From: Yersinia enterocolitica subsp. enterocolitica
Lineage (GTDB): Bacteria > Pseudomonadota > Gammaproteobacteria > Enterobacterales > Enterobacteriaceae
Assembly: GCF_901472495.1 (NCBI RefSeq)
Contig: NZ_LR590469.1
Location: 496,001 to 560,000, forward strand
DNA length: 64,000 nucleotides
Reading direction: 5' to 3'
Of this stretch, positions 23,903 through 34,400 are shown in pieces. The notes beneath the pieces were generated by a model. That model was not told where the DNA came from, made no database searches, and worked only from the letters and a program-made list of their open reading frames with translations. The stretch's first letter is position 1, and each line of letters opens with the position of its first letter. The translations under genes and the position numbers were made by a program.

Positions 23903-25236
23903 ATGGTCACCCCCACCCTGTGAGCGGTAAGCTGACAGGGTTTTCTTTTTGGAGGGATCATCATGCAAAACGTTACGCTCATCGGCATCGACCTTGGTAA
24001 GAATTCATTCCATATTCATTGCCAGGAAAAACACGGCAACACATTATTACGCAAGAGGTTTTCCCGCATTCAACTCACCCAGTTTCTCGCCACCTGCCCG
24101 CCTTGCATTGTCGCGATGGAGTCCTGTGCCGGGGCGCATTTTATGGCCCGTCATATCAGCCAGTTAGGGCATCAGGTCAAACTCATTTCTCCGCAGTTTG
24201 TCCGACCCTTTGTTAAAAGTAATAAAAATGATTTCATCGACGCTGAGGCCATATGCGAAGCCACTTCCCGTCCCTCCATGCACTTTGTGACACCCAGAAC
24301 CGAAGACCAGCAGGCCATGTCGGCTCTGCATCGTGTCCGCGATGCACTGGTGAGGGAGCGGGTCAAAGCCACCAACCAAATGCATGCTTTTTTACTTGAG
24401 TTTGGCATAAGCATGCCACGCGGTATTGCGGTGATAAAACGACTGGCGACTGTGCCTGAGGAGCACGAGCTACCGCCTTATTTGGTGCGACTGCTCACCC
24501 GACTTCATCAGCATTATGGCTATCTCTGTGAACAGATCGAAGAAATCGAAAGAGAGTTAAAAAACCATCTGGCCGATGATGAAACAGCACAACGCCTGCT
24601 CACCATTCCCGGTATCGGGACAATCACTGCCAGTTTGCTCGCCACCAAACTGGGAGATGGGAAAAACTACCTCAGCAGCCGGGATTTTGCTGCGTCAACG
24701 GGATTAGTACCCCGCCAATACAGTACCGGCGGGAAAAGTACCCTGATGGGCATCAGCAAGCGGGGGGATAAAAATCTGAGACGGCTACTGGTGCAGTGCG
24801 CGCGGGTCTATATGCAACGGCTGGAGTATCAGTCAGGACGACTGGCGGAGTGGGTTAATGGGCAACTGACACGACATCACTCGAATGTGGTGGCCTGCGC
24901 ATTAGCGAACAAACTGGCGCGAATAGCCTGGGTAGTCACCACACAAGGAACCGTCTTCAGTAAATAAAAGAGCCAACAGTAAATCTACTGTCAGCTCAAT
25001 GAGTTACCAAGTGACTTTCTGGTTTTGCGACGACTGATTATTGATGACATGAACGGCACAGCGGCCTGATGATGAACCTGACACAAAAAATGGCTCTTTG
25101 AAGCCGACGGGTTTTTTAAGGTTCATCAGGTGCGGAACTCATCATGGCGCGGACATTTTTGTCCACCAGACGCCGAATAGATTTAAGCAAGCCCATCATA
25201 AATCAAAATCGGTGTTGCAAAAACGGGGGTGACCAT
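23903..25236 (+). mobile_element. IS1328-type element of the IS110 family
   Basis: Bounded by subterminal inverted repeats ATGGTCACCCCC (23903) and its complement (ending 25236), with one transposase gene and about 270 bp of non-coding DNA at the right end. IS110/IS1111-type elements use short subterminal repeats and make no target duplication. IS1328 is known next to fyuA in Y. enterocolitica; exact ends may extend a few bases outward. Confidence 0.85.
23963..24967 (+). CDS. IS110-family (IS1328) DEDD transposase
   Basis: A 334-residue transposase. The N-terminal half has the RuvC-like DEDD domain (LIGIDLGKNSFH with the first Asp, VAMESCAGAHF with the Glu, NDFIDAEAI with the next Asp). The C-terminal half has the Transposase_20 domain with the helix-hairpin-helix LLTIPGIGTITASLLA and the serine-containing ASTGLVPRQYSTGGK. 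GGAGG lies upstream of the ATG. All motifs look intact. Confidence 0.92.
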   Translation: MQNVTLIGIDLGKNSFHIHCQEKHGNTLLRKRFSRIQLTQFLATCPPCIVAMESCAGAHFMARHISQLGHQVKLISPQFVRPFVKSNKNDFIDAEAICEATSRPSMHFVTPRTEDQQAMSALHRVRDALVRERVKATNQMHAFLLEFGISMPRGIAVIKRLATVPEEHELPPYLVRLLTRLHQHYGYLCEQIEEIERELKNHLADDETAQRLLTIPGIGTITASLLATKLGDGKNYLSSRDFAASTGLVPRQYSTGGKSTLMGISKRGDKNLRRLLVQCARVYMQRLEYQSGRLAEWVNGQLTRHHSNVVACALANKLARIAWVVTTQGTVFSK

Positions 25237-25740
25237 AGATTTTTTGTGGCGAATTAGTTTTACTGAACCCTAACTTTTGATTTTTAAGTTTGCACTTATT
25301 GAGATGTTAATATGATAAATGCTTTATATCAGTTTCACTCTGCAGAATTTCAAAAAAATAGACGTGTTGATGACTGTTTTTTCCGATGAAATCTTTGAAT
25401 TTTCGAAATTGTTTTGAGTTGAGGGTGTGTAATTGTAAAGGTTTCATTAATTCGGGTTGTTTGTTTTTTTATATGTGATTTTATTGTTTTTTTAGGTTGT
25501 TTGTCTGTGTTTTTATATTCTGGAGATGTGCCTTGTATATAGGATTGTTTGTTGCTTGTATTTTAAATGTTGCACTGTTGTGAGTTTTTATTTTGATATG
25601 ATTATTTCTTTAGTATAAGGAGTGAAAGGAACGAGAAAGTTAAATCTATTTGTCCTAATCGCAATTTCATTGTTTAAATAATCACTATGAATTAATATTT
25701 TTTGCGACTCTGCTGAGTTACTGGTTTTAACTAGTGGTGT
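25237..25740. other. AT-rich spacer between IS1328 and fyuA
   Basis: About 500 bp, very rich in T-runs on the plus strand, with no credible frame. It marks the change from the AT-rich distal part to the GC-rich HPI core. Confidence 0.6.
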
Positions 25741-25769
25741 AAAAGGGATACCTTTTCGGTATCCCTTTT
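25741..25769 (-). terminator. Intrinsic terminator of fyuA
   Basis: A perfect 12-bp stem AAAAGGGATACC / GGTATCCCTTTT with a 5-base loop, 8 bp beyond the fyuA stop on the minus strand. Confidence 0.9.
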
Positions 25770-25776
25770 ACAATAA

Positions 25777-27798
25777 TCAGAAGAAATCAATTCGCGTATT
25801 GATACCGACGGTGCGACCCATATTGACCTGCGCGACGGCGCTGCTGCCGTTCATGTAGCCATAGGTACGGTAACGACGGTCGAACAGGTTATCGACATGG
25901 ACGGAAATGTTTATCCGTTCAGTCGCCTGCCAGCCCAGGCTGCTGTCCAGAGTGGCATAGGTGCCTTGCCGCAACTGGTTGTCGCCATCGAAATAATGCG
26001 GCCCGACCAGATTAACCGCCAGTCGGGGCATCAGTGCGCCATAGCGCGTATCAATCACACCGTTCACGCTGCTTCCCGCGCCATAACGTGGTACGAACGG
26101 CACCCGGTTGCCGTGATACAACTCACTGTCATTGGTGAATTCGGAACGGATCACGTTGCCATTGATATCCCATGACCAGCCTGGCGCAAACCGCCATTTC
26201 GCTTCAAGCTCAACGCCGGTGGCGTCGGCTTTACCCGCATTGCTTAATGTCTGCATCTCGACCGGGCCAGAGTAAAGCTGCATGTCTTTGGTGTGGGTAT
26301 AAAACGTCGCGGCTTGCAGCGTGACGTCAGCGGTTTCGTAGCGGGTGCCAAGTTCATAGTTGATGGATTTCTCGGCGACGAACGGTTTAGCATCAAGACC
26401 CGCAGTAGGCACGATGTTGTACCCGGAAGGTTTATATCCCTGAGCTATACGGGTATACACTCTCCAGTCGTCGGTCAGCATATAGCCTGCGGATAGCTGC
26501 CCGAGCACCTGATCGTCATTGCTCTTACCCTGGTCGCCAAACGGGTTGCCGAGCATGCTGCCGTGATATTGTGTACTGGATTTATCATGCGAGAAGCGCA
26601 CGCCGCCGCCGATATCAAAACGATCGGTTAAATGCCAGGTCAGGTCACTGTATGCGGCCAGCGTTTCAGCGGTGGTATAGCCGGTACTGCTTAAATAAGG
26701 CATTGTCGGCATGTTGTAGGCTGAATTTAACTTCTCGCGGGTGTTCTGCCGGTACAGCCCAAACACCATATCAACGGTACGCGCATCGCCCAGGGTTGCG
26801 GCGCGCAGCTCCTGCACATCCTGATTCCAGCGCTGAGGCATATTGACGATTAACGAACCGGAAGGGAAGGTGCGCGAATAATGCTGCTGCTGCCAGGCGC
26901 TGATCAGGTTGAAAACCCAGTCATCGGTGGTGTATTTCCCACTCAGGGTCTGGCTGTCAGTGCAGCGCCGCATGTACGGGTCTGGTGAACCATCGCTAAG
27001 TGAGAGCTTACGGCCCTTAATATCATTCCATCCCACATAGGCGTCCTGGGTGGCGCGGGTACATTCGCGTGAGGCGGCAAAGCCCATTTCCCAGGGCTGA
27101 TCGTCCGGCGCCAGACGCAGTTTCACATTCCCTATGCTGGCGCGGGTGCCGCCTAAATCATCGCTTCCCGTCGCGGGGTTAATCATGTCGCCGTCATCAA
27201 CCTGGCGTAACAGGGTGACGCTGCCGTACAGCAGGCCATCCTGAATGGGGCCGCTCAGGTTGAACTTACTTCGATAACTGTCGCGGCTACTGACGCCGCC
27301 TTCAATATAGCCGCGCGGCGTGCTGTCCGGCTGCTGGGTGACGATGTTGATGATCCCGCCCTGAGCGCTTTTGCCATATAACGTTCCCTGTGGGCCACGC
27401 AGCAACTCCACGCTTTGCACATCGGTAAGCGCCTGGATGGTGTTGGTGGAAAGCTGAGGGACGCCATCGACATACAGGGTGACGGCGGGGTTATAGAAGT
27501 CCTGCGCCGAAGAGACGCCGCGTAGCGAGATCGTCGAAAAAAGCATGTTGCCGCTATTTTCAATATTGAGCCCAGGCAAGACTCTGGGGAGTTTGTCGCT
27601 GGCGGTAACGCCGGCGTCGCTTAATTCCGGCGCGCTGACAACGGTAGACGAGACGTTGTTGGCTGATGCCGAGCGGGAAGATTGTTTACTGGCGGTAACC
27701 TCCAGCGTGCTTTCGTCTTGCTGTGAAGTCTGGGCATTAGCAATGGCGGGGAGCAATAATCCCCCCAAGGCCAGAGGATAAAGCCGTGTCATTTTCAT
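25777..27798 (-). CDS. fyuA: FyuA, yersiniabactin/pesticin outer-membrane receptor
   Basis: The 673-residue TonB-dependent receptor imports ferric yersiniabactin and also binds the bacteriocin pesticin. Residues 1-22 are a signal peptide (LLLPAIANAQ). A TonB box (ESTLEVTA) follows, then the plug domain with the conserved LRGPQGTLYGKSAQGGIINI block near residue 135, and a long beta-barrel ending in an aromatic residue (RIDFF) for outer-membrane insertion. It has its own promoter region with YbtA- and Fur-type sites upstream and a strong terminator downstream. No break is seen. Confidence 0.97.
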   Translation of the reverse strand: MKMTRLYPLALGGLLLPAIANAQTSQQDESTLEVTASKQSSRSASANNVSSTVVSAPELSDAGVTASDKLPRVLPGLNIENSGNMLFSTISLRGVSSAQDFYNPAVTLYVDGVPQLSTNTIQALTDVQSVELLRGPQGTLYGKSAQGGIINIVTQQPDSTPRGYIEGGVSSRDSYRSKFNLSGPIQDGLLYGSVTLLRQVDDGDMINPATGSDDLGGTRASIGNVKLRLAPDDQPWEMGFAASRECTRATQDAYVGWNDIKGRKLSLSDGSPDPYMRRCTDSQTLSGKYTTDDWVFNLISAWQQQHYSRTFPSGSLIVNMPQRWNQDVQELRAATLGDARTVDMVFGLYRQNTREKLNSAYNMPTMPYLSSTGYTTAETLAAYSDLTWHLTDRFDIGGGVRFSHDKSSTQYHGSMLGNPFGDQGKSNDDQVLGQLSAGYMLTDDWRVYTRIAQGYKPSGYNIVPTAGLDAKPFVAEKSINYELGTRYETADVTLQAATFYTHTKDMQLYSGPVEMQTLSNAGKADATGVELEAKWRFAPGWSWDINGNVIRSEFTNDSELYHGNRVPFVPRYGAGSSVNGVIDTRYGALMPRLAVNLVGPHYFDGDNQLRQGTYATLDSSLGWQATERINISVHVDNLFDRRYRTYGYMNGSSAVAQVNMGRTVGINTRIDFF

Positions 27799-27859
27799 TG
27801 TTGTGAGTCCCTGTAAGACGGCGAAACGCCAAAAATACCGACAATGGTGAATTGAAAAT

Positions 27860-27918
27860 GATAACTATTTCTAATAGTGGTGCTACCCGAAACGGGTTTA
27901 TTTCAACCTGTTTCGGGT
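27860..27918 (-). promoter_or_regulatory. fyuA promoter region with YbtA inverted repeat and Fur-like site
   Basis: ACCCGAAACGGG (27885-27896) and CCTGTTTCGGGT (27907-27918) form an inverted repeat nearly identical to the one before irp2; this pair is the kind of repeat YbtA binds. Next to it, on the gene side, an AT-rich GATAACTATTTCTAATAGT is a weak Fur-box match. Location is between the fyuA start and the ybtE stop. Confidence 0.78.
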
Positions 27919-27928
27919 CGGTTTGCAC

Positions 27929-29506
27929 TTATTGGGCAGAATGGCGATAACGGTCGACGGCGAGAGCCGTCAGGCGTTTTTTGTCTATCTTGCCGACGGC
28001 GGTGAGCGGCCAGTGGTCCAGAAACTCGATTTGGTCAGGAATTTTCCACGCGCTGAGCCCCATACGGGTCAGTTGTTGACGCAACTGCTGATAGTCAGTT
28101 GGCATCTGCTGCGCGATGATAAACGCGCAAATCCGCTCGCCAAGCAGCGTGTCCGGCGCGGCGACCACCGCGCAATCTTGCACTTCCGCTAAACGCAGCA
28201 GTGCCGATTCCACTTCAGCAGCGGCTATTTTTTCTCCGGCGCGGTTGATCTGCTCTTTTATGCGCCCCTCAACGTGCAGGTTCCCCGCCTCATCCAGCCT
28301 GACATTGTCGCCTGTGCGGTAAAACCCTTGCGCAGTAAAGGCCTGCGCGTTGTGAGCAGGGGCGCGGTAATAGCCCGAAATGGTATAAGGGCCGCGCGTT
28401 AACAATTGCCCGGTTTCGCCCGGCTCGACGTCGTTCTCGTCTTGATCAACGATGCGGATTTCATCCAGAGGGGACAACGGTCGCCCCTGGCTGTGGAGAA
28501 TAGTGGTATGCGGATCGTCCAGCCGGGTAAAACAGAGCAGGCCTTCCGCCATACCGAAGACCTGTTGCAGGGTACAGTCAAAGGTGGCGATAACCTGCTC
28601 AGCAAGCGTCGGGTCGAGCCGGGCGCCGCCTGCCTGAATGACGCGCAGCGACGAAAGGTCGCTGTCTTCCCACTCCCTGGCCTGCACCCATAATTGCGCC
28701 AGCGCCGGAACCAGGGCGACGTGAGTCACCCCTTCCTGCGCGATTAAAGGCATCACCTCATCACAGCTGGCGCTGTCGGTCAGCACCACTTTTCCGCCGC
28801 AGGCAAGCGTTCCCAGAATGCCGGGGCAGGCCAGCGGAAAGTTATGCGCCACCGGGAGGACGGCGAGATATACGCTCTGTTGACTGATGCCGCACAGTTC
28901 AGCAGAAGCGCTGAAGTTATAGCTATAGTCGGCATGTCGGCGCGGGATGAGTTTGGGCGTGCCGGTTGTGCCGCCTGAGAGCAACAACAACGCGGTGGCT
29001 GAAACATCAGGCTGCGGCCATGCCTGTCGCTCACCGTGAAGGGAGAAGATCGGCGTAAAATCGTCGCTCATGGTCTCTCCTGCGACCAGAACATGACGCA
29101 AGCAGGCGTGTTTGTGCGTCATCTGTCGGGCCAGCTCTGCGTGGTTTTCCCCGTGAATAACGTAAGCGACGGGTTGCGCCAGCTCAATCAGCGCGTCGAT
29201 ATCCAGCGCCCGTTGCGAGGGCATCGCCAGCACGGGGATAACGCCCAGTCTTAACAAGGCGAACAGCAGGGTAACAAACGCGTTGCCGTTGGGAAGCTGC
29301 ACAATTACATGCTCCCCCGAACGCAAACCCAGTGATGACAGACCTGCGGCAAGTTCGTCAACCCGTGCATCAAGCGCGCTATAGGTTAACGACCCCTTTG
29401 CATCAACGACGGCAATTCGCGAGGCATAACGGGCCGCCCAGTGGCGCAACTGTTCGGCAATGGCTAAGGGATACTGTTCAATCAGAGATTCAAAGGAAGA
29501 ATTCAT
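27929..29506 (-). CDS. ybtE: YbtE, salicyl-AMP ligase
   Basis: A 525-residue stand-alone adenylation enzyme that activates salicylate with ATP and loads it onto the aryl carrier domain of HMWP2. The adenylate-forming motifs are visible: LLLSGGTTGTPKLIPR near residue 190, the FGMAEG block near 320, and YRTGDNVRLDEAGNLHVEGRIKEQINRAGEKI around 395-425. The terminal LTAVGKIDKK carries the catalytic lysine. The gene starts 3 bp after the ybtT stop and is the last gene of the irp2-irp1-ybtU-ybtT-ybtE operon. Confidence 0.97.
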   Translation of the reverse strand: MNSSFESLIEQYPLAIAEQLRHWAARYASRIAVVDAKGSLTYSALDARVDELAAGLSSLGLRSGEHVIVQLPNGNAFVTLLFALLRLGVIPVLAMPSQRALDIDALIELAQPVAYVIHGENHAELARQMTHKHACLRHVLVAGETMSDDFTPIFSLHGERQAWPQPDVSATALLLLSGGTTGTPKLIPRRHADYSYNFSASAELCGISQQSVYLAVLPVAHNFPLACPGILGTLACGGKVVLTDSASCDEVMPLIAQEGVTHVALVPALAQLWVQAREWEDSDLSSLRVIQAGGARLDPTLAEQVIATFDCTLQQVFGMAEGLLCFTRLDDPHTTILHSQGRPLSPLDEIRIVDQDENDVEPGETGQLLTRGPYTISGYYRAPAHNAQAFTAQGFYRTGDNVRLDEAGNLHVEGRIKEQINRAGEKIAAAEVESALLRLAEVQDCAVVAAPDTLLGERICAFIIAQQMPTDYQQLRQQLTRMGLSAWKIPDQIEFLDHWPLTAVGKIDKKRLTALAVDRYRHSAQ

Positions 29507-29509
29507 GCG

Positions 29510-30313
29510 TCACCTTTCTGAAGTGCTGGGCTGTTTTTGCAACGCGGTCATTGCAGAAAATGCGTGGGGAAAATGGCGGACAATCTGCGTAAAAAAGGAC
29601 CGGGCTTGTTGAATGGGATAGAAATGATCGCCGTCAATCACCACCGGGCCTGTAACGTGGCTCAGCCACTGACGCCAGGCATCGACCTGCTGCCAGGAGG
29701 CTTCGCGATCGTGGCTGCCGCACAATAACAGCGCAGGCGTGCGCAGCGGCGGACAGACGTCGGGCGAGTCGTAGTGATAGCTCTCGGTGGCGTAAAAATC
29801 AGCGCGCAGAAGAGGAAGAAACAGCGACATTAATTCCTGGTTTTCCCGCAGTTCAGGAGAACATCCGCCAATGTCTATCAGTTCAGCGATAAAGTCGGCA
29901 TCATCGCGATGGCTGAGCTGGCGTTCAGAATGCAGATGCGGGGCATGGCACCCGGAAATAATCAGTCCTTGCGGCGCATGCCCCCGTTGCTCCAGAAGTC
30001 GGCAGGTTTCAAACGCCACCTGCGCCCCCATGCTGTGCCCGACGAGTAAAAGCGGCGTGTCAGGCGATACGGACGCTTCCAGTTCGTTCGCCAGCAGTGC
30101 CGCCAGTTGCGTAATGCTTCTGACCGGCGCCAGATGGCGAAGGCGATCGCGCCCCGGCCAGGTCACCAGAGAAAGCGCGCTGTTCGCCATTTGATTGTCT
30201 CGCCAGTGGCGAAACGCGCTACTGCTGCCGCCAGCGAAAGGGCACATGACCAGATGCGCAGTATTGCCGTTCCGGGCGGGCCACAGCGGGATGCACATTG
30301 CAGATTGCGTCAC
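29510..30313 (-). CDS. ybtT: YbtT, type II thioesterase
   Basis: A 267-residue alpha/beta hydrolase that removes wrong or stalled acyl groups from the yersiniabactin synthetase. The nucleophile motif is GHSMG (residues ~92-96), and a C-terminal His (DGDHFYP) completes the triad, with Asp in CGSHDREA. It overlaps the ybtU stop by ATGA. An internal Met five residues in (MCIPLWPARN) is an alternative start and gives 262 residues. Confidence 0.96.
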   Translation of the reverse strand: MTQSAMCIPLWPARNGNTAHLVMCPFAGGSSSAFRHWRDNQMANSALSLVTWPGRDRLRHLAPVRSITQLAALLANELEASVSPDTPLLLVGHSMGAQVAFETCRLLEQRGHAPQGLIISGCHAPHLHSERQLSHRDDADFIAELIDIGGCSPELRENQELMSLFLPLLRADFYATESYHYDSPDVCPPLRTPALLLCGSHDREASWQQVDAWRQWLSHVTGPVVIDGDHFYPIQQARSFFTQIVRHFPHAFSAMTALQKQPSTSER

Positions 30314-31410
30314 AGCGCCTCCTTATCATCATCGTTGTAGAAACCGGCTAACCGGTCGTGGTGCGGCGGCGTCAGGCGTCTGATCTCCGCATTGCCGGTC
30401 TTACGTAAAATCTGCTGCCATAAACGTGATAACGCGATCTGATGTACGTTTTGGCAGGCCACTGGTGGATGTTCGCCCGCCAGATGGCTGCGCAACTGGT
30501 GTAGCAACCAGCTGACGCCCTCCGGCCCGACGGTTTCGCAGCAGTCACGCCAGCTCAGAGGCGCCGCGCTGCGCGTCAGACCCGGCGGATCGCGCAGGAT
30601 CTCCGGTCTGCGGTAGAGACTGTGGGCGTTCTCTTGATGGTCTGCGACAAACAGGCTGGATGACCAGATGACGGGGCCGTAGCTCGCCTCCAGCGAAAGA
30701 TGACCTTCCGGCCAGCCCAGCAGCAGGCGGTGCATGATAAGGCTATGCATATCTGGATCGTCAGGATCGAGATAGCGCTGAAGCAGCAGGCAGGCTTCTC
30801 CCTCCGGCCAGAAGAGTCTCAGGCAGTGAAAATCGCTAAAGCTGCCGACCACGTCGCACTCCACGGCGGCGGTATCAACGCCCAGAGCCAGCAACAACAA
30901 ATCCAGCGTGGAGTAGAGCAACTGTCGGCTGGTGGTGGCGTGGACTACCGGCGGCGTCTTAGCCAGGCAGCGACGCAGCTGCTGCGCATCGCGAAGCCAT
31001 GTACGTCCTGCGCGCGTATGCGGATAAAACGTGTTTATCCAATAGCAGCAGCCCTGTTCCTGCGCCAGCGTTTGTAAGGAACTGATGTCATCCGGGTGGA
31101 GGGGATGCTCCTGAATAACGTGTACGCCGCGCGCCAGAAAGTGTCTGGCAAGCTGCGTACCAGCTCCTCCGGCGACGGTCGAACGCACGACAATACAGGC
31201 GATATCCGGCATCCCGGTTATCTGTTCCGGCGAGGTATACAGCGGAATGCCAAACGCATGGGCCAGCTCTCTTGAGCGGGCGCTTCCCTGCGCCAGCAGG
31301 CCGACCAGTTCCAGCCCCTCCGGGGGCTGCATAAAGGCATTCAGGTACATTTCGCCAAATTTGGCGCCCACAATCAGTACGCGTTGTTTTGGGGAGGCGG
31401 ACGGCATCAT
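30310..31410 (-). CDS. ybtU: YbtU, thiazolinyl imide reductase
   Basis: A 366-residue NADPH-dependent reductase that converts the middle thiazoline ring of the growing chain to thiazolidine. The N-terminal Rossmann motif reads VLIVGAKFGEMYLNAF. The start at the ATGATG (31410) overlaps the irp1 stop (TTATGATG), showing tight coupling; a longer frame from 31470 lies inside irp1 and is rejected. The stop overlaps the ybtT start by 4 bp. Confidence 0.96.
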   Translation of the reverse strand: MMPSASPKQRVLIVGAKFGEMYLNAFMQPPEGLELVGLLAQGSARSRELAHAFGIPLYTSPEQITGMPDIACIVVRSTVAGGAGTQLARHFLARGVHVIQEHPLHPDDISSLQTLAQEQGCCYWINTFYPHTRAGRTWLRDAQQLRRCLAKTPPVVHATTSRQLLYSTLDLLLLALGVDTAAVECDVVGSFSDFHCLRLFWPEGEACLLLQRYLDPDDPDMHSLIMHRLLLGWPEGHLSLEASYGPVIWSSSLFVADHQENAHSLYRRPEILRDPPGLTRSAAPLSWRDCCETVGPEGVSWLLHQLRSHLAGEHPPVACQNVHQIALSRLWQQILRKTGNAEIRRLTPPHHDRLAGFYNDDDKEAL

Positions 31411-34400
31411 AACGTGTTCTCCGGTTGCGTTGAGGTTGCGCAAAGCCAGCGCGTAATGTGTTGCGCACAAACCTGAACGTGAGGGGCTTCCATCATGATT
31501 TGCCAGTGGCTGGCTTCAATCACAGCGTCGTCGGCGTTGTTTATCCAGCCCTGCCACTCGGTTTCTGCTGGCGTCCAGCGCGCGGGTCTCCCGGCGGCAT
31601 ACACCATGAGACAGGGGACAGGAACGTTTTCGCCCGGCGTATGCTCAGTCAGTAAACGCAGCAGATGCGCGATGTTGTCGAGCCACGTTTCTGCCGCTTG
31701 CAGCGTCAGGTTTTGCGACACCATACCGGCCGTTTTAGCGAGGCTGATAAAGTCGGCAAGCTGGCTGTCGGGCGTCTGCTGGTCGAAATGTTCGGGCAGT
31801 GCCAGAGGCGTTTGTCCTTCGGCTAACAGGCGCAGCAGGGCCGCCCGGTTTTCGCAACAGAAATCCTGTCGGCACACGGGATCGATTAACGCGATCCTAA
31901 CCTGCTCGCCTTTGGCGTACAGGCGCTGTGCGGCGCCCGCCGCGAGAAACGCGCCATACGACCAACCCGCCAGTACATAAGGGCCGTGAGGCTGCTGGCG
32001 ACGGATGCACCCGACATACTCATCGATCATCTGGTCAAGCGTGGCAAAGCGCTGCGGCGATTTTGCTTGCAGGCCGAAAACACGCCTGTTCAGCGCGCTG
32101 GCGAGCGGCAGCCAGGCGCTGATATCGCCGTCCGAAGCGTGGAAGACGAACAGGGTTTCGTCGCCGTCGCCCTGGCAAAGGGGAATCGGGTTGTCCTCTC
32201 CTGATGTAGCCGCCTGTAGATGGGCGCAGAAGTCGCTCAGCGTCGAATGGCTGAACAGATCCTGAAGGTTAGCCCTGGCAATCCCTCTCCGGTTTAGCTG
32301 CGCAACCATCCTTGTCGCCATCAGGCTGTCGCCGCCCAGTTCGAAAAAGTCGTGATGCCTTGCCACGGGGCGAGACAGCAGCGATTGCCAGAGTTCAGCC
32401 ACCTGTTTTTCCAGCGCCGGATTCCCCCCGGCAACTGGCGTGGGTTTGGCTGGCTCAATCAGCGCATCAGACGGGGCATGCAGCGGCGTAAATAACGCTT
32501 CTCTTTGCCGGATCTGTAAAACGGGAAGACCGGTGCCAAAGCGCTGCTGTAAATAGCGGCTCAGGGCTTCTTTATCCGGGCGATTTACGCCAGGCGAATG
32601 CGCCACCAGCAGATGCTGGCGCAGCGGCGACGATTCCTGCGCGGGCCACGCCAGCTCGTTTGCAAAACCGGCCTGAACGAGAACCTCCTGCCATGCGGAG
32701 CGGGTGAGCATCGGTTTCTCATCCCGGCGGCGGAAATCGCGGTATCCGCTTAATCCCTCAATAAAGCCCACGCTTGCCAGCTGGAATACGCTGTTTCGCT
32801 CCGTCGCTTCAACGATCAGCAAACGTCCGCCGGCTTTCAGCAACAGTTTTAATCTGCGCAACGTCTGGACGACATGGCTGGCGTCGTGGAGCACATTGAC
32901 GGCAACGATCAGGTCGTAACCCGCCTCCGGGTGGGCGGTGAAATCCAGCGGCTGGTTGATGTCGAACAAGGCATAAGACACCCGCGATTCATCATGGAAA
33001 CGGGCTCTGGCGTCATTGAGGAACTGCGCGGAGACGTCCGTGAAGTGGTACGACTTCCGCGTGTTCCGCGTGGCCTTCAGCACCGGCGCGGTAGTGGCTG
33101 CGGTTCCGGCGCCGACCTCCAGAATCCGTTCTGCGCCGCACAAGGCGGCAATCTGCGCGGTATAGCGATTCAGACAGGCGCTGGCGGGGTTGTCGCGATA
33201 CAGCGCGTCGGTCACACGATGCTGCTCGTTGAACAGCAATTCCAGCGGTGAACACTGCCCGGAGAAGAGGGCGTCGTGCCGGGCGATGCAGGTTTCCAGA
33301 TACTGCGCCAGCGCCTGGCTCCATTGGCTTGGCGGGCACGCTTCCTGAGGCTCAGGAATCTCGCTGAGCGGAACGCGGCAGCGCCAGCTTTCACCCTCGC
33401 GGATTAACCACGCTCTTTCCGTCAGACACTGTAGCCACTGGCGCAGCAGACGCTGGTGAGACGCTTGCGCGGACAGCGCCTGTACTATTGCGCTAAAGCG
33501 ATGGGCGATCTCCGGCGTGGTAAACAGGCCGTGACGATTTAGCGTAGCCGCGATCCCCTGTAGCGCACGCGCCTCCAGCCAGCGCCAGGTCGCCTCCAGC
33601 TCATCAAGCTGCGCCTGCTCAGGCAACGACAGCGCCAGTTGGGTAAGTTCGTGCTCATCAGGCGTCGCCGCTGATGGCGACGGATCGTCGGCCATTACGA
33701 TATCCAGCGTCAACGCGCCCTGTTCGGTTATTTCCGCTCTGGCCTGCCGGATGCCGGGGTATTCGAGCGTCGCCTGCTCAATATCCCGCAGGTCGTAGTC
33801 CGCCTGTGCGTTCAGCGGCCAGCGTCGACGGGGAATGTGCCCGGCGATACCGCTGGCGAGAGTCTTCAGGCTTTCAGGGGCGGCGATGACGGCTTGCAGG
33901 ATGGCGCAGTAGTCATTAAACATCGCCTCGGCAGCGCCGGGTTCCAGCACGTTGTCCATGCAGTACCAGCTAAACATCAACTCGCCGTCGCTCTCCATGA
34001 CCTGATGATCCAGCCAGACCTGCGGCGTTTGCGTGAATACATAGCAGGGTTCGCCGAACAGATGGCTCATCGCCTGATCGATAGTCATGCCTTCCAGCGT
34101 CATCCCCAGCATACTGGTAAACACCACCGGCATCAGCGGTTGACGTTGTGACCCGCGCAGGCGGCCCAGCTCACGGATCACCTCAACACCGTTCATTTCA
34201 CTGTGCGCCATGTTTTGCCAGAGGCGCTGTTGGGTCTGTTGCATCTGCTCTTGCAACGTCACCAGCGTTGAGAAGTTAAAATCAACCAGCGTGACGGAGG
34301 TAAAATCACCAATCAACTGGTTGATTTGCGGATGGATCGGCTGGCGATTGAAGAACGTCAGGTTCAGCGTAAATGCCGTGGTGCGGCTCCAGCGCTCAAG